A stretch of DNA of 64,000 nucleotides. It comes from CAVWQV01 sp963757115. Lineage in GTDB: Bacteria; Pseudomonadota; Alphaproteobacteria; Acetobacterales; Acetobacteraceae. Below, in pieces: positions 45,224 to 53,426 of this stretch. The DNA is taken from positions 121,326 through 185,325 of the forward strand of contig CAVWQV010000018.1 of the NCBI GenBank assembly GCA_963757115.1. The letters run 5' to 3'. A program made the position numbers and the translations under genes. The stretch's first letter is position 1. Each line of letters begins with the position of its first letter. Under the pieces are notes generated by a model that had not been told where the DNA came from, did not search any database, and saw only the letters and a program-made list of their open reading frames with translations.

Positions 45224-45580
45224 ATGCGCAAAACCCTCTTCGCCGCCGCCCTGCTTGGTTTCGGCCTGACCGTTGCCAGCGGCGTACCCCAGGCCGTCTA
45301 CGACAGCAGCCAGCCGCACCCCCAGTTCCTGGCCCAGGGAGTGCCGGGATCGGTCTACCGGAGCGGGCAGCCGCATCCGCAGTTCGCTCAGGGCCTGCCC
45401 GCAGCCGTCTATGAGGGCAGCCAGCCGAAACCCCGGTTCCTCGCGCAAGGAATGCCGTCGTCGGTCTATCAGAGCAGCCAGGCAAATCCGAAGTTCGCGC
45501 AAAACGTTCCGGCCGCAGTCTACAACAGCAGCCAGCCGCATCCGCGCTTCAAGTCCACGACTAATTCCGCCGTCGGCTAA
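45224..45580 (+). CDS. Small secreted protein of five tandem 18-19-residue repeats
   Basis: A 118-residue protein behind an AGGAG site. Residues 1-20 form a signal peptide (MRKTLFAAALLGFGLTVASG). The rest is five units at about 21-39, 40-57, 58-76, 77-94 and 95-112, each of the form VPxAVYxSSQPHPxF(L)AQG. Unit length alternates between 19 (FLAQG) and 18 (FAQG). Tyr, Ser, Gln and Pro dominate and there are no cysteines. I do not recognise the family. It might be an extended surface, cell-wall or phosphoacceptor protein. The divergent kinase gene and an upstream CRP-type site are the only context. A strong terminator follows. Confidence 0.8.
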   Translation: MRKTLFAAALLGFGLTVASGVPQAVYDSSQPHPQFLAQGVPGSVYRSGQPHPQFAQGLPAAVYEGSQPKPRFLAQGMPSSVYQSSQANPKFAQNVPAAVYNSSQPHPRFKSTTNSAVG

Positions 45581-45597
45581 CCAAGCAGAAAACCAGC

Positions 45598-45635
45598 TTG
45601 GAGCCGCGTGAGGTCCCAGCCTCGCGCGGCTCCAA
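45598..45635 (+). terminator. Intrinsic-terminator hairpin after the repeat protein
   Basis: A 16-base-pair stem (45598-45613 with 45620-45635, one G-T) closes a six-base loop TCCCAG just 18 bases after the stop codon. It is GC-rich and followed by CAATCTT, so the U tract is weak. It probably ends or protects the short repeat-protein transcript. Confidence 0.75.
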
Positions 45636-45875
45636 CAATCTTCCCACCGCCTATTTGTCGGCGTGACAATCGCCCAGGGAAAAGCCGCGGCATTCGAAAG
45701 AGGCGCGCGGCCGGTTGACTGTTCAGTATGCGATCTCCGTGACGAAGACCGGCCGCGTGGGCGACCCAGCACCGGCCCGGACAAGGTCGTCGTCGATGCG
45801 CTGGGCGCTGGATGATCCTGCCGATATCCTGTCGATAACGGCGACGGTCTGAAACCTCAACCGAAGGGGGATGTC

Positions 45876-46850
45876 ATGGCAGGGGACCACCAGAACCTGA
45901 TCCTGTTCGACGGCCTGGTTGTTAGCGACTGGGGATTGCCGATCTTCAAGGAAATGCGGCGCGGCGGTCTGACCGGAGCCAACTGCACGGTTTCGATCTG
46001 GGAGAACGCCGCCGAGACCATGCGCAACCTGGGTCAGTGGAATCGCTGGTTCCGCGACCATAGCGACCTGATCGTCAAAGCCAGGAGCGTGGAAGATATT
46101 CGGCGGGCGAAGATGGAGGGGCGCACGGCGATCGTGCTTGGGTTTCAGAACGTGTCGGCGTTCGAAGACCAGATCGGTCACGTCGAACTATTTCATGCCA
46201 TGGGGGTCCGCGTCGCTCAACTGGCCTACAACACCCAGAACTTGGTCGGTAGCGGTTGCTACGAGCGACACGACGGCGGACTCGCCGATTTCGGCCGGGA
46301 CGTGGTGGCGGAGATGAACCGTGTCGGCATGTTGTGCGACCTCAGCCATGTCGGCCCGGCGACGTCCCGGGACGTGATCGCGGTCTCCACAAAGCCCGTG
46401 TGCTACTCGCATTGTCTGCCCGCGGGATTGAAGGCACATCCCCGAAACAAGTCGGACGAAGAGATACGCCATATCGTCGATCGCGGCGGCTTTGTCGGCG
46501 TGACTATGTTCCCTCCCTTTCTGCCCAAAGGTGCGGCGTCAAACGTGGACGACTACGTTGCGGCCATTGGCTACGTGATCAACTTGGTGGGCGAGGATGC
46601 CGTCGGGATCGGGACGGACTTCACGCAGGGCCACGGTCAAGCTTTCTTCGATTGGATCACCCACGATAAGGGCAACGGGCGGAAGCTCACCAGCTTCGGC
46701 GAGGTCCTTAACCCCGAGGGCATGCGCACCCTTGCCGACTATCCTAATTTGCCCGCCGCAATGCGACGCGCTGGATGGACGGAAACCCGCATCATCAAGA
46801 TCCTTGGCGAGAACTGGCTCCGCCTCCTGACCGAGGTCTGGGGCCGTTAG
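45876..46850 (+). CDS. Membrane dipeptidase (M19) family protein, atypical metal site
   Basis: A 324-residue TIM-barrel protein of the renal-dipeptidase/M19 group. It keeps LVGSGCYERHDGGLADFGRDVVAEMNRVG-type features (here split: GCYERHDGGL, FGRDVVAEMN), CDLSHVGPATSRDVI and HPRNKSDEEI. The usual first metal pair His-x-Asp near the N-terminus is replaced by VVSDWG (about residues 15-20), so one histidine ligand is missing. No signal peptide is seen. It may be a subgroup with altered metal binding or a different substrate. An ATG at 45876 with GGGGG upstream is a good start. Confidence 0.8.
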   Translation: MAGDHQNLILFDGLVVSDWGLPIFKEMRRGGLTGANCTVSIWENAAETMRNLGQWNRWFRDHSDLIVKARSVEDIRRAKMEGRTAIVLGFQNVSAFEDQIGHVELFHAMGVRVAQLAYNTQNLVGSGCYERHDGGLADFGRDVVAEMNRVGMLCDLSHVGPATSRDVIAVSTKPVCYSHCLPAGLKAHPRNKSDEEIRHIVDRGGFVGVTMFPPFLPKGAASNVDDYVAAIGYVINLVGEDAVGIGTDFTQGHGQAFFDWITHDKGNGRKLTSFGEVLNPEGMRTLADYPNLPAAMRRAGWTETRIIKILGENWLRLLTEVWGR

Positions 46851-46881
46851 GCGGTGCCGTGTCCGAGTACCGTCGCAGCCG

Positions 46882-47304
46882 TCAGATGACGGTAATGCGG
46901 ATCTTTCGCGAAACCACGGGCGGATCGAAGGGGATATGGTTGGCATCGCCCAGCACGAGCTGCAGCGTGTGTGGGCCCGGCGGTAGCTCAAGGCGCGCTT
47001 CGGTCTGGCCCGCGCCGAAATGCAGGTGCTTCTTGTCAGCGGGAATAGGCTCGTCGGGCTCAAGCGGGGCGTCGACGTCAATCAGCAGATGATGATGCCC
47101 CATATTCGCTGTCGTGTCCCCGGCATGCGTCACCCCCATGTTGCGCAGGCCGAACCGACACCAGAATGCCCCCTTGATGCGGTCGCCGTCGGTCGGCCAG
47201 ATGATGTAGAGGTAGGCATCCTTCGGTGCGGGCGTCTTGCCGGCGAGAGCAGCGGCTGGCAGGAGTTGTAGCGCTGATATGATCGTCATGCGGCGTGTCA
47301 GCAT
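46882..47304 (-). CDS. DUF4399 periplasmic protein
   Basis: A 140-residue exported protein with signal MLTRRMTIISALQLLPAAALA. The body has GVTHAGDTTANMGHHHLLID and KKHLHFGAGQTEARL, the His-rich DUF4399 pattern, then a beta-rich end. The histidines could bind metal. It follows the cyclase gene by 15 bases on the same strand and is probably co-transcribed. Function is unknown. Confidence 0.85.
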   Translation of the reverse strand: MLTRRMTIISALQLLPAAALAGKTPAPKDAYLYIIWPTDGDRIKGAFWCRFGLRNMGVTHAGDTTANMGHHHLLIDVDAPLEPDEPIPADKKHLHFGAGQTEARLELPPGPHTLQLVLGDANHIPFDPPVVSRKIRITVI

Positions 47305-47319
47305 CTTAGTTCCTTTCGG

Positions 47320-48930
47320 TCATGGCGAGCGTGCCAAACGCATCCCGTGAGTCGGGTAGCGTACTGATCCGTCATAAAAGTCCCGGCTCGCCGCCCGGGC
47401 GTCGCCAGCGTCGGTGCGCCAGGATCCGCCCCGCAGCACATGCTCCCGGCAATCAGGGCCAAGCCAAGCCGAACCGTCAGCGGGCGCGCCTCGATAGTCC
47501 TTGTGCCAGCAATCCTGAACCCATTCCGAGAGACCGCCGCCCATGTCGTGCACCCCGAATGGATTGGCTGGCAGGGCCCCGACCTTTGTCGGCTGAACCG
47601 CTTCGTACGGTCCTCCACATCCCTTGCAGTCGGCGAAGCCGGGCTTCATCGCATCGCCCCACCAGTATCGCGTCTCCGTGCGGCCCCGCGCCGCATATTC
47701 CCACTCGGCCTCGGTGGGCAGGCGATAGCGCCGCTGCGCTGCCTGCGAAAGCCAGCCGATGAATTGGTTGGCATCGATCCAACTCACATTGTTGACCGGC
47801 GCATCGTCGGGGCCGCTCGGCACATAGCTGCAGACCTTTGCCGTCACACAGGCGCGCCATTGTTGGACGGTCACCGGATATTTCGCGATGTGGAAGGGCC
47901 CGACAGTCACGCTGTGGACCGGCCGCTCCGACGGATCGTCGTTGCTCCCCATCCGGAACGTGCCGCCTGGGATGAGAACCATTTCGGGCTCGGCCCCTGC
48001 GGGTACGACATCAGCGTGCCCGACCTCCAGCCGAGGCAGGACGGCAGCGACCTGTTGTTCGGCGGCAGGCGCCGGCTTTGGGGCTGCTTGGGATGAAGTA
48101 GCCTCTTTTGGGGCCGGGTCGGCGGGGACCGGCGGCGTCGGCGTGGACGTAGCCGCGCCCGCGCTCCTGGCGGCCGGGGGCGGGGTGGCGCCCTCACCAC
48201 CCCCGACGACGGGAGGAGCGGGGGTAAGCATCGTCGCCGAGCGAGAAAGCGGTTCCTTGGCCACTGCGATCAATTGTTCCGGTCGCTCCGCCAACTGCCG
48301 CCAAGCGTAAAATCCTCCGCCCAGTCCAATCGCAACGAGAATGGCCGCGCCCAACAGGCCTAGTCTCATCGTGCCGCCTCGCGCGGCCCTCGCCAGCGAG
48401 GCTGGATCCGGCAGCACCCGGTAGATCGGCACCGGGTCGGCGATGTTCTTCACTTTCCGATCGCCAAGCGACTGATAGCCGCAGACCAGCTTGTATCGGA
48501 TCTGCTCGTAGACCCCGCCTGAGATGTAGATGTTCCCGGGCTCTGCGAGCTGTTCCAGCCGCGCCGCCACGTTGACGCCTTCGCCGTAGATGTCGTCCGG
48601 CTCGACAATGACATCGCCAAGATTCACCCCAATCCGGAAGCGGATCCACTGGGCGTTGGGTAGCTCCAGGTTACGGCCAACCATGCTCTGCTGAATAACG
48701 ATCGCGCAGCGCACGGCTTCGACGGGGCTGTCGAACATAGCCAGGAAGCCGTCGCCACGGGTCTTGATGAGCCGGCCCCGATGTTCCGTGATGGTCGGGC
48801 CGATCAGCTCGCGGAAGAGGCCCTGCACCCGCACGTGAGTGCCCCTCTCGTCACTTCCCATCAGCCGGGTATAGCCCGCGATATCGGCGATCATGATCGC
48901 AGCGAGTCTGCGCGAGCTTTCACTCGACAT
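47320..48930 (-). CDS. Class III adenylate/guanylate cyclase fused to a SUMF1 domain
   Basis: A 536-residue protein from ATG 48930. Residues 1-170 form a cyclase domain with metal Asp16 (IADIAGY) and Asp60 (TRGDGF), Lys56, and the transition-state pair Asn120/Arg124 in GEGVNVAARLEQ, so activity is likely. A membrane helix lies near 188-208. A long Pro/Ala-rich linker leads to a periplasmic SUMF1 domain from about residue 325 (EMVLIPGGTFRMGS, YRLPTEAEWEYAARG, HVLRGGSWRTDAGD). As in the other SUMF1 protein, no catalytic cysteine follows RGGSW. The architecture suggests an external sensor controlling internal cyclic nucleotide, which fits CRP-type sites in the same region. Confidence 0.9.
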   Translation of the reverse strand: MSSESSRRLAAIMIADIAGYTRLMGSDERGTHVRVQGLFRELIGPTITEHRGRLIKTRGDGFLAMFDSPVEAVRCAIVIQQSMVGRNLELPNAQWIRFRIGVNLGDVIVEPDDIYGEGVNVAARLEQLAEPGNIYISGGVYEQIRYKLVCGYQSLGDRKVKNIADPVPIYRVLPDPASLARAARGGTMRLGLLGAAILVAIGLGGGFYAWRQLAERPEQLIAVAKEPLSRSATMLTPAPPVVGGGEGATPPPAARSAGAATSTPTPPVPADPAPKEATSSQAAPKPAPAAEQQVAAVLPRLEVGHADVVPAGAEPEMVLIPGGTFRMGSNDDPSERPVHSVTVGPFHIAKYPVTVQQWRACVTAKVCSYVPSGPDDAPVNNVSWIDANQFIGWLSQAAQRRYRLPTEAEWEYAARGRTETRYWWGDAMKPGFADCKGCGGPYEAVQPTKVGALPANPFGVHDMGGGLSEWVQDCWHKDYRGAPADGSAWLGPDCREHVLRGGSWRTDAGDARAASRDFYDGSVRYPTHGMRLARSP

Positions 48931-48955
48931 GGCGCGCCTCGTTACACTTGGCGAG

Positions 48956-48985
48956 ACTATAGCGGCGTATTTGGATTCACAGCAA
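48956..48985 (-). promoter_or_regulatory. Candidate sigma70-type promoter of the cyclase gene
   Basis: On the minus strand TTGCTG (48985-48980) and TATAGT (48961-48956) are separated by 18 bases and lie 26-55 bases upstream of the cyclase ATG, with a GAGG ribosome site between. The match to -35 is moderate and to -10 good. Confidence 0.45.
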
Positions 48986-49226
48986 ACATCGCGGCACACG
49001 GGGTCGAGAAAGTCGGATGGGTCTAGCTCGCGGGCGGAACACTCCGAAGACTCTGCAGGGTCAGCCCGCCGCCGCTCGACCTCCCGCTCTCTCCGCTGGG
49101 CTTGGGCCCGATCCCTTCAGGCTTCGGGTGCCCAGCCCACTTGCAGCCCGGCCTCCAACAGTGTCCGGTCGTGATGGCCTGGTTACGCTGGGAGCGCAGG
49201 ATTGGGCCTAATCTGCTTCCCTTGGA

Positions 49227-49242
49227 TGTAAGACAGCTTACA
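49227..49242. repeat. Palindrome TGTAAGACAGCTTACA in a 0.4-kb gene-free gap
   Basis: A perfect inverted repeat (TGTAAG/CTTACA, four-base spacer) about 300 bases upstream of the cyclase gene. Its core AAGACAGCTTA recurs at 51672-51682 in the leader of the C45-type gene. It could be a regulator site. The rest of the gap (48931-49327) shows no gene apart from the cyclase promoter. Confidence 0.5.
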
Positions 49243-49327
49243 ACATCGGCCGATCGATTGCTGCCCGAGACATCCGTGCTATGCTAGCTCAGGCGGCTCG
49301 CAGCCAAGTCATTCTTCAGTTCGACCG

Positions 49328-51537
49328 TCACTCTGCCGTCACGAAATTCGGTTCAGGCAGTTTCACCTGCTCGGGATGAGGGCCGGCCAACAGCGCCACC
49401 CGGGCAATCCACGCCATCAAATCGAAATGGGCAGGCTTGCCGCCGAACAGGCGCTGACGCACTTCGGCAAGCAGCCCGGAGGCCGCCTCGAGCTGGCCGG
49501 CGCGTCCCGGGCCACGCGGTCGTCGCAAGGCGCTTGTCATCGGTGACCGCGGCCAGCGTCAAGACGAGAGCCGCCTCGTAATCGAGCAGTATTGGCTGCA
49601 CGCGCGGTTTGCTCACCGGCAGGTCGGAATGGCAGAGCCGCCGGATTGAGTGGCCCAGACGCTCCGCAACACTGCCCAGTCAGCGGCGGCACTTTCATAG
49701 TCGCCCAGATCGTGCCGGATGCGCGCCCCGCATATAGTAATAGGGGACTTCGACGATCTGGTCCCGCGCGGCGAGATCGATCGCCTCCGACAGCAACGTC
49801 TCCGCTCTGCGATTTGCCAGCAGCTTTTCCGGTTCGCCGGCGGCATGGTTCAAGACTTCACCCGTCGTATCCACCGGGCGTACCACGGCCACGCGAGCGG
49901 CAAGGTATCGCTCGAAGGAGATTTCCCAGTTGGCCCTGCCGGTCGCCACGTACTGGGACGTGCGACGCACGGGCTCGCTCGCGACCGGCTGCAGATCCAA
50001 GCCATCCCAATCGATGCGCCAGCCGACGAAAGTGCCCTGGCAGCCGGGAAGCCGGTCCCCGGCCGTCAGCCAGGCCTCGTCCATTCCAGGCCGTCGCGCG
50101 GGGTCTCCTCGCACGATGGTGCTGAACTGCCCGTACGCCTTGCGCGGAACTCGTCCAAAAGCGCGCTCCGTGCCTGCCTTGGCGGGATCTAGTCCGAGTT
50201 GCTGCGCCGTCTCGGAGAGCCCGGCATCCCGACCTGACGATAGGAGATCGATCGCCCATTCAACATCGATCTTGTTGGACGCGGTGGCCTCCGCTAAGGC
50301 CGCATCAACCATCGCCATTCGCGTGCGCGTTTCCAGCCATTTGCCGAAAGTCGGCGTGAAGTGCCCGTCGTCAGCGTCGAACAAATGCTCCGCCAGATCG
50401 GGACTGAGGAAATGGTTGGTCTGCGATTGCACCGTCCTGGAGACCGGGCCCACGCGCGTGTCGCGACCATTGAATTCCATGCGCACGGTCTCGCCAGTCT
50501 TGGCGTCGGAGCAGAAGATAGTCCACGCCGAGATGTTCTCCGTAGCCTTCACGAGCTCGATCGCTTCCGCGAGCGAGCCCGCATCGCGCAGCAACCGTTG
50601 CTGGAGAAACGGTGCCAAGTCGCCACGGGCGCCGTCAAAGCGGAGCCGGTACTGCGTCGTCGAAAGCTGATGGAGCGACGCACTGATGCCGGCGTCGTTG
50701 ATGCCGCTGATCCCGCCTGGATAGAGCAGTCCCGCGGTCCCGAACGCCACATATCGGTGGTGGGCGCCGCCCGGCCTCTCGTCAATCAGGAAGATCGTGG
50801 GCGCACTGTTCCAGTTGTAGAGATCGGCATCGAGATTACGCGCGTGCAGGTGGCGTCGGTCCTTGGTCAAGTCTCCTGGCACGCTGAAGCCTGTGCAGGC
50901 GATCCCCGATCGGCTCGCCGGGTGCGTCATGCGCGCGAGCGCCACGCCTAGGGTACCGCTCGCCTCAACGGCTCGCAGTGGGTTCATCAGCAGATCTTTG
51001 AGCGCCTTCTCTCCGCCCGTCTCCAGGCACAGCTCCACCGCTTCTGCGATCGCTCTTGCCTTCACCGCGAGCGAGGGAATCGCGACTCGCCGCGCAATAC
51101 CGTCCGCGAGATCCTCGACCTCTATGGCGAGAGTTCGCGTCCGTCACTTGTTGCTGCGAGAACAACGGTGCCGCGACCCCGTCGCGATATCCCTGGCCTA
51201 GCGCCGCGATCGCATCACGGAATTCCGCACTTATGCCTTGCAGCACGCGGTCGGTTAGTGCGCGGAAGAGCATCCGCGCCGCTTCACTGGCCGGCAAGTT
51301 GCCAAGGTCAGTGCCGCGGCCGATTGAGCTCAGGATCTCCGGAAACACGCCGCGCTCAATCTCGGCAGCCAACAGCCGACCGTGATCGTATGCGCAGTCT
51401 TTGAGGCTGCCGCGCTGAACCAGCAGGTAGACATCCCGCCCGGCGACCTTCACGCGTCGCAGACGGCTATCCGCACGACCGATACCAGCAGGAAGTGTGA
51501 CGGGAGGCAGGTCGAGTCCCTCGATAGTTTGTGGCAT
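49328..51537 (-). pseudogene. C45-type autoproteolytic acyltransferase/hydrolase gene, several frameshifts
   Basis: A long reading related to isopenicillin-N acyltransferase (C45, Ntn hydrolase). The N-terminal part starts at ATG 51537 (MPQTIEGLDLPPVTLP). Near 51132 the frame shifts to LAIEVEDLADGIARRV and continues with SGIACTGFSVPGDL, in which Cys is the expected nucleophile freed by self-cleavage, and HARNLDADLYN. After VPYYYMRGA near 49730 the reading moves to RIRHDLGDYESAAADW, then near 49617 to KPRVQPILLDYEAALVL, then near 49530 to GQLEAASGLLAEVRQRLFG, ending at 49328. Three breaks look like insertions and one like a deletion. The corrected protein would be about 735 residues. Four breaks make a real pseudogene possible. 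Confidence 0.7.
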
Positions 51538-51736
51538 TGAACCCGTCCCCACTTTCTATTCATGTTGTCCAAACCTGGAACTTACCAAGCCATTTCAGGA
51601 AGGTCGGCAAGCCTGTCTGGAGCAGGTATTCGATCCGCTGCAAGAACTTATGGTGCTTTTGTTTCAGCACCAAGACAGCTTATGGGGTCACGACGGCACG
51701 AGCTATCCCACTATGCCAAGCATTCGACCCTTGCGC

Positions 51737-51752
51737 TGTGATGCAGATCACA
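51737..51752. promoter_or_regulatory. Perfect CRP-consensus site
   Basis: TGTGATGCAGATCACA equals TGTGA-N6-TCACA exactly. It lies between the divergent C45-type gene (start 51537, minus strand) and the redox module (start 51881). On the minus strand CATAGT at 51715-51710 is exactly where a -10 box would be for a class II site (centre at -41.5), so the C45 gene is the better target. The plus-strand operon could also be controlled. The remainder of the 0.34-kb gap shows no gene. Confidence 0.75.
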
Positions 51753-51880
51753 CCCGCACCCGGCGCCATCCACTCGCCGCTGCCGTGAGATTCTGGTTGT
51801 GAGTTCAGGCCGGGGAACTTTACGTTGCCGGACGGATGTCCCATACCAATAGGATTGCTCGAGGGAGAGGAAAAAGTCCA

Positions 51881-52501
51881 ATGCTCAGGAATAGTCTGAT
51901 GAAGGCCCTGATCGTCGGCGCGGCGCTCACGGCCTGGGCCGCGACGGTGGCCGCCGTCGCCCAGACCGCTCCGCGCCACATCCGCGGGACTATCGAAACG
52001 GTCCAGGGCCATACATTGGCCGTGAAGACCGGGCGCGGCGCCACGGATGACATAATGCTCCCCGACGAGGCGAAAGTGTTCTTGGTTACCCCGGCGGACA
52101 TCAGCGCCATCAAGGACGGAAAATTCGTCGGCATCACGTCGGTCGAGAAGGATGGCAAGGCTGTCGCGGTCGAGGTGCACGTGTTCGACGACAGGCTGCG
52201 TGGACTGGGCGAAGGTCATTATCCGTGGGATCTCGACTCCAGCCCGAACATGATGACGAACGCGAACATCGCCCGGGTTGAGGAGGTCGGCGGCGACCGC
52301 GTGCTGAAGCTCGACTACAAGGGCGGCACCCAGAACATCGCCGTTCCGCCGGATGCGACCGTGGTGGAATTCACCCCGGGCACGCCCGACGAGCTCAAAC
52401 CGGGCGCAAAGGCGTTCGTGATCGCCAGCCCGCAGCCGGACGGCAAGATGGTCGCGTTGGCAATCGTCGTCGGCAAGGACGGTTTGAAGCCGCCGATGTA
52501 G
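51881..52501 (+). CDS. Periplasmic protein of unknown function (DUF5666-like repeats)
   Basis: A 206-residue exported protein; signal peptide ends near AAVAQTAP. The body is beta-rich with two similar halves: HIRGTIETVQGHTLAVKTGRG and NIARVEEVGGDRVLKLDYKGG, a pattern seen in small OB-like periplasmic domains. First gene of a three-gene set with a cytochrome b and a molybdoenzyme, and so presumably a periplasmic accessory factor. ATG 51881 follows GGGAGAGG; ATG 51899 is an alternative. Confidence 0.75.
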   Translation: MLRNSLMKALIVGAALTAWAATVAAVAQTAPRHIRGTIETVQGHTLAVKTGRGATDDIMLPDEAKVFLVTPADISAIKDGKFVGITSVEKDGKAVAVEVHVFDDRLRGLGEGHYPWDLDSSPNMMTNANIARVEEVGGDRVLKLDYKGGTQNIAVPPDATVVEFTPGTPDELKPGAKAFVIASPQPDGKMVALAIVVGKDGLKPPM

Positions 52502-52538
52502 GGTCGGCGGAACGCGACATCGAACAGGGAAACCTGAG

Positions 52539-53426
52539 TTGGCCAGCGAGACGGCGCACCACAGTCTGGACATTGAGCGGACGGCGGACGGTCACGTCGG
52601 GCCGCCGCCCCGGCGACTGATCTATCGACACTCGATAGTGGTGCGGGTAACGCACTGGATAAACGTGCTTTGCCTGACCGTCCTGCTGATGAGCGGCTTG
52701 CAAATCTTCAACGCGCACCCGGCCCTCTACTGGGGCAAGCTGTCGGACTTTCCCCACCCAGTACTGTCGATGTCTGCCGACCAGCGCGAAGGCGGTCCAC
52801 CGCGCGGGGTGACGACCATTCTCGGGCGTCAATTCAACACGACGGGCGTGCTTGGAGTGTCACAGGATGCTGCGGGTCATCCCTGGGCACGCGGCTTTCC
52901 GGCCTGGGCCACCCTTCCCGGCCAACAATCGCTGGCCGAAGGGCGGCTCTGGCACTTCTTTTTCGCCTGGCTGTTTGTCGTGAACGGCGCGGTCTACCTG
53001 CTTGTGAGCTTGCTCGGAAGGCATCTCTGGCGGGACTTGCTACCCACGGTTCCTCAGCTTCGGCGGATCGGCAGGACCGCCTGGGACCATCTACTACTCC
53101 GATTCCCCAGGGGCGAAGAAGCGCGCCATTACAACGTGCTGCAGAAACTTACCTACCTGGTCGTGGTATTTGGCTTCCTACCGTTTGTATTGCTGACCGG
53201 ACTGACCATGTCGCCCCGGATGGACGCGGCGTTTCCGCAGTTGCTCACCCTATTTGACGGGCGCCAGTCCGCGCGCACCATCCACTTTATCCTTGCCTGG
53301 ACGCTGGTCGTCTTCGTGCTGGTTCACGTGTTCATGGTCCTCGTCTCCGGGGTTTGGAATAATCTCCGATCGATGGTGACTGGTCGGTATGCCATCAAGG
53401 AGGAGGCCCGGGATGTCGCCGACTGA
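52539..53426 (+). CDS. Cytochrome b (b561/thiosulfate-reductase b type)
   Basis: A 295-residue inner-membrane di-haem cytochrome. It has four main membrane segments with candidate haem ligands His39 (VVRVTHWINV), a His in LWHFFFAWLF, and two in TIHFILAWTLVVFVLVHVF. A TTG at 52539 is the likely start. It overlaps the molybdoenzyme gene by 14 bases, a sign of tight coupling, and would pass electrons from that enzyme to the quinone pool or the reverse. Confidence 0.85.
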   Translation: MASETAHHSLDIERTADGHVGPPPRRLIYRHSIVVRVTHWINVLCLTVLLMSGLQIFNAHPALYWGKLSDFPHPVLSMSADQREGGPPRGVTTILGRQFNTTGVLGVSQDAAGHPWARGFPAWATLPGQQSLAEGRLWHFFFAWLFVVNGAVYLLVSLLGRHLWRDLLPTVPQLRRIGRTAWDHLLLRFPRGEEARHYNVLQKLTYLVVVFGFLPFVLLTGLTMSPRMDAAFPQLLTLFDGRQSARTIHFILAWTLVVFVLVHVFMVLVSGVWNNLRSMVTGRYAIKEEARDVAD

